Source: Notamacropus eugenii (taxonomy: Eukaryota; Chordata; Mammalia; Diprotodontia; Macropodidae). From it: DNA of 64,000 bases. Every line of letters starts with the position of its first letter. The first letter of the stretch is position 1. The notes under the pieces were generated by a model that saw only the letters and a program-made list of their open reading frames with translations, did no database searches and was not told where the DNA came from. Made by a program: the position numbers and the translations under genes. Positions 55,531 through 64,000 of this stretch are shown here, piece after piece. The stretch is taken from positions 353,710,660 through 353,774,659 of the forward strand of contig NC_092873.1 of NCBI RefSeq assembly GCF_028372415.1, read 5' to 3'.

Positions 55531-56621
55531 ATGCCCAGAAAAGGGAAAAGAAATAAGACTATAGAAGGTTACTTTCTTGGTGAACAGGTATTTCCTCCCT
55601 TCCTTTCTGATGAGGAAGAACAATGCTTACCATCAGGGAAAGACACAGAAGTCAAGGCTTCTGTATCCCAGCCCACTCAATGGGCTCAGACCATGGAAGA
55701 GCTCAAAAAGAACTTTGAAAATCAAGTTAGAGAGGTGGAGGAAAAGCTGGGAAGAGAAATGAGAGAGATGCAGGTAAAGCATGAACAGCAGGTCAGCACC
55801 CTGCTAAAGGAGACCCAAAAAAATGCTGAAGAAAATAACACCTTGAAAAATAGGCTAACTCAATTGGCAAAAGAGGTCCAAAAAGCCAATGAGGAGAAGA
55901 ATGCTTTCAAAAGCAGAATTAGCCAAATGGAAAAGGAGGTCCAAAAGCTCACTGAACAAAATAGTTCTTTCAAAATTAGAATGGAACAGATGGAGGCTAA
56001 TGACTTTATGAGGAACCAAGAAATCACAAAACAAAACCAAAAGAATGAAAAAATGGAAGATAATATGAACATAAGATGAATATGAAAAACAACTGACCTT
56101 GAAAATAGATCCAGGAGAGACAATTTAAAAATTATGGGCCTACCTGAAAGCCATGATCAAAAAAAGAGCCTAGACATCACCTTTCATGAAATCATCAAGG
56201 AAAACTGCCCTGAGATTCTAGAACCAGAGGGCAAAATAAATATTCAAGGAATCCACAGAACACCGCCTGAAAGAGAACCAAAAAGAGAAATTCCTAGGAA
56301 CATTGTGACCAAATTCCAGAGTTCCCAGGTTAAGGAGAAAATATTGCAAGCAGCTAGAAAGAAACAATTCAAGTACTGTGGAAATACAATCAGGATAACA
56401 CAAGATCTAGCAGCTTCTACATTAAGGATCGAAGGGCATGGAATAGGATATTCCAGAAGTCAAAGGAACTAGGACTAAAACCAAGAATCACCTACCCAGC
56501 AAAACTGAGTATACTACTTCAGGGGAAAAATTGGTCTTTCAATGAAATAGAGGACTTTCAAGCATTCTTGATGAAAAGACCAGAGCTGAAAAGAAAATTT
56601 GACTTTCAAACACAAGAATGA
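55531..56621 (+). pseudogene. L1/HAL1 ORF1 (ORF1p), interrupted
   Basis: ORF1p is a coiled-coil trimer that coats L1 RNA. Start MPRKGKRNKTIEGYFLGEQV at 55531. Heptads run from about residue 55 to 175 (LKKNFENQVREVEEKLGREM onward). Two in-frame stops lie at about 56077 and 56083, within a small local rearrangement relative to copy A. The frame then continues (TDLENRSRRDNLKIMGLPES, KQFKYCGNTIRITQDLAAST) and shifts by one base near 56430 before the C-terminal domain (LKPRITYPAKLSILLQ) and a TGA at 56619. So one element gene with two lesions. Confidence 0.85.
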
Positions 56622-56756
56622 AGAGAACCATGAAAAGGTAAACAGCAAAGAGAAGTCATAAGGGACTTATAAAAGTTGAACTGTTTACATCCTTACATGG
56701 AAAGACAATATTAGTAACTCTTGAAACTATTCAGTATCTGGGTACTGGGTGGGATT

Positions 56757-56792
56757 ACACACACACACATGCACACGCACACGCACACACAC
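56757..56792. repeat. (CA)n microsatellite
   Basis: CACACACACATGCACACGCA and on. Within the HAL1 spacer, equivalent in position to the CA run at 28.9 kb. Confidence 0.85.
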
Positions 56793-57641
56793 ATAGAGAC
56801 AGAATGCACAGAGTGAATTGAAGAGGATGGGATCATATCTTAAAATAATGAAATCAAGTAGTGAGAGAGAAATATATTGGGAGGAGAAAGGGAGAAATGG
56901 AATGGGGCAAATTATCTCTCATAAAAGAGGCAAGCAAAAGACTTACTAGTGGAGGGATAAAGAGGGGAGGTGAGAGAAAAACATGAAGTTTACTCTCATC
57001 ACATTCCACTAAAGGAAGGAATAAAATGCACATTCATTTTGGTATGAAAACCTATCTTACAATACAGGAAAGTGGGGGATAAGGGGATAAGCAGGGTGGG
57101 GGGGATGATGGAAGGGAGGTCATGGGGAGGACGGAGCAATCTGAGGTCGACACTCATGGGGAGAGACAGGATCAAAAGAGAGAATAGAAGTAATGGGGGG
57201 CAGGATAGGATGGAAGGAAATATAGTTAGTCTTATACAACACGACTATTATGGAAGTCATTTGCAAAACTACACAGATTTGGCTATATTGAATTGCTTGC
57301 CTTCCAAAGGGAAGGGGTGGGGAGGGAGGGATGAAGAGAAGGTGGAACTCAAAGTTTTAGGAACAACTGTCGAGTACTGTTCTTGCCACTACGAAATAAG
57401 AAATACAGGTAAAGGGGTATAGAAAGTTGTCTGGCCCTACAGGACAAAAGAGAAGATGGAGACAAGGGCAGAGAGGGATGATAGAAGAGAGAGCAGATTG
57501 GTGATAGGGGCAATTAGAATGCTCGGTGTTTTGGGGTGGGGGGAGGGGACAAAAGGGGAGAAAATTTGGAACCCAAAATTTTGTTAAAATGAATGTTAAA
57601 AGTTAAATAAATAAAAGAGAGAGAAAAAAAGCTGGAAACAG

Positions 57642-58189
57642 AAACATAAAAAAAGTAAAAAAAACAAAAAACAAAAAACTTTACAGGGACTCCTGAAAAA
57701 TCATTATAGTTTTATTGTTAAAGACAGATACCTGAGGTGCTCTGTAACTGCTATTTTAATTTTAAAGTGTCTGACAGAATAGGAGAAACTAAGGTTGATA
57801 AACTAGAAAAGTTAGTTTAAAAAATTATACAAGAATAACAATTACAAGATAAACACAGGATTAGCTTTATATGCCATTTGTACAAAGCATTTGCCTTATA
57901 TTTGACTATAATTTGAATGTACTCTAGATTAACTTGCAATGGTGATTAAAAACAAAGGAGAGAATATCACTATAAACACTTTTCTAAATTTAAAAAATTA
58001 CCAGTGAAAGCACCACTAAGATTTAAAGTAAAATCTCAATTAACCGGAAGATACAAGGCTCTGATTAACTGAATAACAACCAGAAAAATCTCTGCTCCCC
58101 TTTAATCTCCTGTTAAGTACCATCCTAAAAATATTATTTAGCCCTCTTTCCTGCTCTTATGCTGAACCTAATTTTAATCATACTTTTAT
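57642..58189. other. NPEPPS: NPEPPS intron 2, unassigned
   Basis: Right flank of the HAL1. An A-rich stretch at 57650-57680, otherwise nothing recognised. Confidence 0.45.
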
Positions 58190-60405
58190 GACTGGAGATC
58201 TATCTACACTATTGTTTTTCTGTTCAATAATGACAAGAATAGGAATGCAGCTTTCCTTAAAATGGTTAAGTAGTATCTATCTAAAACCATCATCAGCAAG
58301 CATTATCTGTAATGGGGATAAGTTCAAAGCCTTCCCTAAAAGATCAGCGTTTTGTGAAGCAAGGATGCCCACTATCATCACCATCATTCTATTCTGTTCT
58401 AGAAATGCTAGCTACAGCAGTAAGAGAAGAAAAAGAAATTGAATTACAATAGGCAACGAGGAAACAAAACAAAACAATCACTCTTTAGAGCTGATATGAT
58501 CACTTAGAGAATCCTAGAAAACCAATTAAAAAACTAGTTGAAATAATCAGCAACTTTGGCAAAATTGTAGAATATAAAATAAATCCACATAAATCATCAC
58601 CATTTTTATGTATTATCAACATAGCCCAAAAGCAAAGAGATGAAAAGAAAAATTTCATTTAAAATAACTGTAGACATAAAATATTTGAGAGTTTACTTGG
58701 CAAAACAAACCCAGGAACTATGTGAACATAGTTATAAAACTCTCTTTTCACAGATGAAGTCAGATCTAAACAACTGGAAAAATATTAATTGTTCATGGGT
58801 AGGCTGAGCTAATATAATGAAAATGACAATTCTACCTAAATTAACCTACTTAGCCATAACAATCAAACTACCAAAAAATTATTTTATTGAGCTAAAAGAA
58901 ATCATAATAAAATTCATTTGGAAAAATAAAAAGTCAAAAATATCAAGGGAATAGGTGAAAAAAAAAATATGAAGGTGGAATAGCCATACCAGATCTAACT
59001 GTACTACAATAATCATCAAAACAATCTGGTACTGGCTAAGAAATAGAGTGGACTAGATTAGGTACACAATACACTGTAGTAAATGCCCATAGTAATTTAG
59101 TTTGATAAACCCAAAGATCCAACAACTCACTACTGGACAAAAACTGCTTGGAAAACCAGAAAACAGTTGGGCAGAAACAAGGTACAGACCAACATTTCAC
59201 ATCATTTATCAAGATAAGATCAAACTGGGGACATGGTTTAGACATAATGGGTGATATCATAAGCAAATTAGGGGAGCAAGAAATAGTTCCTCTGTCAGCT
59301 CTATGGATAAGGGAAGAATTTAGAACCAAAGAAGAGAGAGCATTACAAAATATAAAAATGGATAATTTTGATTATATTAAATTTAAAATGTTTTGTAGAA
59401 ACAAAACCAATGCAACAAAAATTAGAAGGAAAGCAGAAAACTAGGGGGAAATTTTACACCAACTATCTCTGATAAAGGCCTCATTTCTCAAATATATAAT
59501 CAAGTCAAATTTATAAGAGTACAAGTCATTCCCCAATAGCTGTATGGTAAAAAGATATGAACAGTTTTCAGATGAAGAAATTAAATCAATAGACATCTGA
59601 AAAAATGGTCTAAATCACTATTGATAAGGGAAATGCAAATCAAAACAACACGAAGGTACCACCTCACACCTATCAGATTGGCTAACATGACAAAACAGGA
59701 AGCATTGAAATTATGTCCAAAGGGCTATGTAACTGTGTATACCATATCCTTTGATCCAGCAATACCACTACTAGGTCCGTATCCCAAAGAGATCATAAAA
59801 AAGGGAAAAGAACCCACACATACAACAATATTTATAGCAGGTCTTTTTGTGGGGGCAAAGAATTGGAAATGAAGGGGATGCCCATCACCTGGAGAATGGC
59901 TGAACAAGCTGTGGTATGTAAGAATAATGGAATACTACTGCGCCATAAGACATGATGAGCAGGTGGATTTCAGAAAAACCTGGACTTAGGTGAATTGATG
60001 CTGTGAAGGGAGCAGGACCAAGAGAACACTGTACACTGTGTGATGATGAACTGAGACACAGCTCTTCTCAGCAACACGACGATCTCAGACAAGTCTAAAA
60101 GACTCATGACGGAAAGTGCCATCCACATCTAGAGAAAGACTTATGGAGTCTGAATGCAGATCAAAGAATACTTTTCTCTCATGATCTTCCCCTTTTGTTC
60201 TGATTCTTCCTTGACAACATGACTAATGTGGATATATGTCTAATAGGATTGTACATGTATAACCTCTACCAGATTGCATGTTGTCTTGGAAAGGGGAGGA
60301 GAAAAAATCTTGGAAAATTTGGAACTCCAAATCTTATAAAAGTGAATACTGCAAACAATCTTTACATGTAATTGGAAAAAATAAAATACTATTAAGTGGG
60401 GGAAA
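58190..60405 (+). mobile_element. L1 LINE, 5'-truncated: ORF2 RT palm to 3' end
   Basis: From KWLSSIYLKPSSASIICNGD (58250 on), the L1 RT region, through INPHKSSPFLCIIN-like text and KKYEGGIAIPDLTVLQ, to a 98-residue open piece (59148-59444) with DNFDYIKFKMFCRNKTNATK and another (59621-59872) with the ORF2 C-terminal FDPAIPLLGPYPKEIIKKGK and GAKNWK. The HCWW motif region is deleted between the GNANQ-like and FDPAIP parts. The 3' UTR ends in AATTGGAAAAAATAAAATAC. Several stops and shifts. Antisense to NPEPPS. Confidence 0.82.
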
Positions 60406-60683
60406 AAATATGAGCAGGTGGATTTCAAAAAAACCAGGAAAGACTTACATGAACTGATGCTTAAGTAAACAGATCGGGAGAAAATTATACACATTAATGC
60501 AACAATTGTGTGATGGTGAACTCCGGCAGACTTAGCTCTTCTCAACAATATAATGATCTTAGACAATTCCAAAAGACTTGTGATAGAAAATGCTAGCCAC
60601 ATCCAGAGAAAAAACTATGGAGTTGGAATGCAGATTGGAGCATACTATTTTCACCTTTTTCTTTCTTTCTTGTGGTTCGTGCT
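60406..60683 (+). mobile_element. second L1 3' tail in series
   Basis: TGAGCAGGTGGATTTCAAAAAAAC restarts the end of ORF2 (compare 59955), running through the CATCCAGAGAAAAAACTATGG tail phrase. It stops inside the T-rich 3' UTR where the third copy begins. Confidence 0.75.
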
Positions 60684-61152
60684 TGTAATGGAATACTATC
60701 ATGCTAAAAAAAATGATGAGCAGGTTGATTTCAGAAAAACTTGGAAGGACTTGCATGAATTAACACAAAGTGAAGTGAGCAGATCCAGGAGAACACTGAC
60801 ACAATAACAGTGATATTCTACGATGATCAACTGTGAACGATTTAGCAATTCTCAGCAATACAATGATGCAAGACAATTCCAAAGGATGCATGATGAAAAA
60901 TGCTATCTACCTCCAGGGAAAGAACTGATAAAGTCTGAATGCAGATCAAAACATACTATTTTTCACTTTCTTTCTCTTTTTTTTGTTCTAGTATTCTTTC
61001 ACAAAATGATTAATATATATGTATAAGCTTATCAGATTGCTTACCATCTTAGGGAGGGAGGAAAGGAAGAAGAACAATCTGGAACTCTAATTTTTTTTTG
61101 AAAAGAATGTTAAAAATTGTTTTTCCTGTAACTGGGGAAAATATTAAAAAAA
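60684..61152 (+). mobile_element. third L1 3' tail in series
   Basis: Starts at AATGGAATACTATCATGCTA and GATGAGCAGGTTGATTTCAG, passes GTGAAGTGAGCAGATCCAGG, and runs to the L1 3' end TGTAACTGGGGAAAATATTAA with an A tail. Confidence 0.75.
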
Positions 61153-61984
61153 ATAATGACTGAGATCAATGTAAAGTATAGAAGATAGCTCTACTTAATT
61201 GTAAACTCCTTTCTTTTAAACAATCTCTGACTAAATCTCTCATTGTTTTCTTTAAGCTGAATAAAGGAAAAATCAAACTAAGGTGTGACTATAGTTAAAC
61301 TTGAAAAATAATTTTAAGTTTCATCTCACTTATTCTTCCTCAATCCATTCGCCATTTTTGTTCTTTCCAAAAGATCTTATCACAAGTGCGTGTGTATCTT
61401 ACTTACAAGCATAATAAATAACCAATGTAAATAGCATCAAAATGCCTTTTCAGTTAAAGTGGGATATAATTTCTCCAGAAAAATGGAAGCTACTAGAAAG
61501 CGAGTGGAGACATATGCATTCAGGACTATGCTGGAAGGAAAATTATAAAATCAACATTTGAGAAAAGCGAAGTATGTCAAACTTTTCATTCCTAAAATAG
61601 GAATACTAGTCCTCAGAACTTGAAAATTAGTTATGTTCACATTAAGGTAGATGTCTGAAATTTTGATGACATTTCACAAAGAAGCAATGTTATAAATTAG
61701 AGGCTTCTTTGGCCTAGACTATAAAAATCTACTTAAACCTATAGTGTAGTGTTAATACAGGTATGATACTACTTGATAGGGGTGTGTGTGTATTTTCTTC
61801 TGCTGTATGTTTTGCTTTTCATTAAAAATCAGAGAGTCAAGCTAAGTTCTGTGTTATTATATCTTTCAATGAATGTAATCTCTGAATGTAGCTATCGACA
61901 TGGGAAATATCGTGAAGTAGACCACACAGTGCAACAGAAGGAATTTAAAATGTTTTTGGAGGGAAGTGGGGGAGAGGTAAAGGA
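61153..61984. other. NPEPPS: NPEPPS intron 2, unassigned
   Basis: No element or exon recognised. Confidence 0.45.
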
Positions 61985-61990
61985 AGCGTG

Positions 61991-62030
<40 letters not shown>
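61985..62030. repeat. (TG)n microsatellite
   Basis: GCGTGTGTGTGCGTGTGTG and a continuing TG run of about 40 nt. Confidence 0.9.
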
Positions 62031-62032
<2 letters not shown>

Positions 62033-62087
62033 ACAGTTTAACTATTATGAAGAGGAATAAAATTTACTGCTTCAAAACAGGGATAAA

Positions 62088-62228
62088 TATGACATACTAT
62101 TGTACTGTAAGAAACGATAAGATGGTATCAGAAAAACATGGCAAGAGTTTTATGAGATGATATAGAGAGAAGAGGGCCGAAGCAAGAGAAAATTTTACAC
62201 GTTAACAATAATATTACAAAGACAATTT
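62088..62228 (+). mobile_element. short L1 3' fragment
   Basis: GACATACTATTGTACTGTAAG, GATGGTATCAGAAAAACATGG and AAGCAAGAGAAAATTTTACACG correspond to the end of ORF2. Confidence 0.6.
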
Positions 62229-62231
62229 TTA

Positions 62232-63256
62232 TACTAAGACAAAATTATTTTTCCTTTAAAAAATATTTATTAATATTGTATTTTTCCCCAGTTACATGTA
62301 AAAACCATTTCTAATATTTTTTTTAATTTTGAGTTCCAAATTTCCTCTCTCCACCTTACCCCTCCCTGAGACAGTAAACAATTTAATATAGATTGTACAT
62401 GTTTAATCGTACAAAACATATTACCATTCTACTCACATTATGAAAGACATAAATCCAAAGGAAAAAACAAAATAAAATACAGAAAGTAAAAAATAGTATG
62501 CTTTGATTTGTATTAGAACTCCATCAGTTCTTTCTCTGGAGGCAAATAGCATTTTTCATCATGATTCCTTTGGAATTGTCTTGGATCATTCATTACATCG
62601 CTGAGAATAACTACATCATTCATGGTTGATCATCATACTGTACTGCTATTACTGTATACCATGTTCCCTTGGTGCTACTCATTTCACTTTTCATCAGTTC
62701 ATGTAAGTCTTTCCAGGTTTTTCTGAAATCATCCTACTTTTAATTTCCTATAGCACAGCATACTCTTATTACAATCATATACTACCACTTGTTCAGCCAT
62801 TCTGCAATTGCTGGGCATCCCCTCAATTTCCAATTATCTGTTGCTGTAAATATTTTTGTACAAATAGGTCTTTTTTCCTTTTTGTTTTGATCTCTTTGTG
62901 ATACAGAACTAGTAGTGGTATTGCTGGATTAAAAGGGAATGCAGTTTTATAACCCTTTGGGCACAGTTCCAACTTGCTCTCCAGAATTTGATCAGTTCAC
63001 AAATCCATCAACATGCACCTGTGTCCCAATTTTCTTATACCTCCCCTCCAACATTTATTATTCTCCTTTTCTGCCATATTAGCCAATCTGATAGGTGTAA
63101 GTGGTACTCAAGAGTTATCTTAATTTGCATTTCTCTAATCAACAGTGATTTAGAGTATTTTTTCGCATGATTATACATAACTTTAATTTCTTTATTTAAA
63201 AACTATATGTTCATATCCTTTGACCATTTATTAATTGGAAAATGACTTGTAAGAAA
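62232..63256 (-). mobile_element. L1 LINE fragment: ORF2 C-terminus and 3' UTR, reverse
   Basis: The plus strand reads as its complement: CCCCAGTTACATGTAAAAACC at the 3' end, then TTTCTCTGGAGGCAAATAGC, CACTTTTCATCAGTTCATG, TTCAGCCATTCTGCAATTGC, GTGGTATTGCTGGATTAAAAGG. Sense orientation relative to NPEPPS; 5'-truncated at about 63256 and decayed. Confidence 0.8.
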
Positions 63257-63329
63257 AAACTCTTTGGAACTCTGACCAAAACAACAACCAACTACAATTA
63301 CGGATGAAACTCAGATTGTAGGAAAGAAG

Positions 63330-63500
63330 TGATGGAATACAGATTCAGACTTTTTTTTGACATGGTCAATGTGGAAATTTGTTTTGCTTGATTATACATT
63401 TGTAACAAAGGTTTTAGTTTTCTCGCTTTCTCAATGAAGGCAGGAGGAAAGACAAGGCAGAAGGAAGAGAATGAGGAACTGAAAATACAATTTTAAATTA
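63330..63500 (+). mobile_element. LINE 3' tail fragment
   Basis: GTGATGGAATACAGATTCAG, GACATGGTCAATGTGGAAATTTG and TTGCTTGATTATACATTTG match L1-type tails. The remaining DNA to 64000 contains no recognised feature. Confidence 0.5.
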
Positions 63501-64000
63501 CAGCAGGATCTAGTATTTCCCGTACCTTCCTGTCACTTATATAACAAACAGTTGAAGGCTACTGTAGCATCTTAATAGTAATATTCTCAATTTGATGCTA
63601 TAACATACTCATTTGTACTCTTGTGGAAGTTTCCAAAGGATTAAAGTTGTTGATCATCCAAAGGGCAACAGAGAGGTGCAAGGACAGCATGAACACAGAA
63701 TGAAAAATATTACCAACAAAAAACTTGCACAGGAGTAGTGTAATGGATATTGGAAAAGAGGATTTAATGAAAAAAGGAGGTATATTGGCTTGGCACAGAA
63801 AGTCAAGAGATTCAGAAGAAAGCTCCAAAAATACTGGGTGGGTGTCCTGAGGAAGATGTTATAAAAGTACACAGACAGAAAGGCATGGAGGAACATTGCA
63901 CTCTACACTAACATATTACCACATCAACAACTACGTAGATCCAAAGTATCTTTGAAATCTAAAAGGCTTTTGCATGATAGTCTGGGAAATTATCTGCCTT

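Larger units (their letters stand above)
54813..57641 (+). mobile_element. complete HAL1 (half-L1) with target-site duplications
   Basis: A 2.8-kb L1-derived element with ORF1 but no ORF2. AAAAGCTGGAAACAG occurs at 54813-54827 and 57627-57641, and the site TT/AAAA is the L1 endonuclease preference. Order: 5' UTR (54855-55530) with the YY1-like CAAGATGGC at 54867, ORF1 (55531-56621), a spacer with CA repeat, then a short 3' end GGAACCCAAAATTTTGTTAA with an A-rich tail. Its spacer is collinear with the ORF1-ORF2 spacer of the 28-kb L1 until about 57230, where the L1 enters ORF2 and this element does not. Antisense to NPEPPS, intron 2. Confidence 0.88.

Noticed and set aside
53123-64000. NPEPPS exon 2 hidden in this stretch
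   Set aside because: I looked on the minus strand for text encoding NQIVMNCADIDI or similar with splice sites and found none.

Overview
This is an A+T-rich vertebrate nuclear window with intron-split genes and dense transposable elements. The repeats point to a marsupial: CORE-SINEs of the MAR1/MON1 type, L1 LINEs whose ORF1 starts after a 'GCCAAGATGGC' 5' end, an ORF1-only half-L1 (HAL1), and abundant old L2, CR1/L3 and MIR copies. I cannot resolve the species.

One host gene is present: NPEPPS, the puromycin-sensitive aminopeptidase, on the minus strand. Twenty-one coding exons lie between 53122 and 9893, followed by a 3' UTR that runs to about 8512. All splice phases close. The exons encode residues 114 (split codon) to 919 plus the stop, numbered by the human protein as I recall it, and the active-site residues fall at the expected numbers (GAMEN 316-320, HELAH 352-356, Glu375, Tyr438). 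If the gene has 23 exons as in human, these are exons 3-23. Exons 1-2 and the promoter lie beyond 64000, so intron 2 exceeds 10.8 kb.

Layout by region. 1-3738: two nested minus-strand L1/HAL1 ORF1-bearing copies. 3739-8511: intergenic DNA downstream of NPEPPS, with MIR, SINE and CR1/L3-like relics. 8512-10045: last exon and 3' UTR. 10046-26643: exons 22 to 15 in order, with introns holding an L2 LINE split by a SINE and a hAT element, a solo retroviral LTR and a CR1/L3 LINE. 26708-34999: the largest complete intron (8.3 kb), with an internally deleted L1. 35000-53122: exons 13 to 3, including a 34-nt microexon for the exopeptidase motif. 53123-64000: part of intron 2, with a complete 2.8-kb HAL1 bounded by target-site duplications and a cluster of L1 3' ends.

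I found no second host gene, no tRNA or rRNA gene and no CRISPR array. I do not see a convincing undescribed biological system. The notable items are transposon structures: a tandemly triplicated HAL1 5' junction, a minimal internally deleted SINE, a near-perfect palindromic mariner-like MITE, and serial L1 tails.
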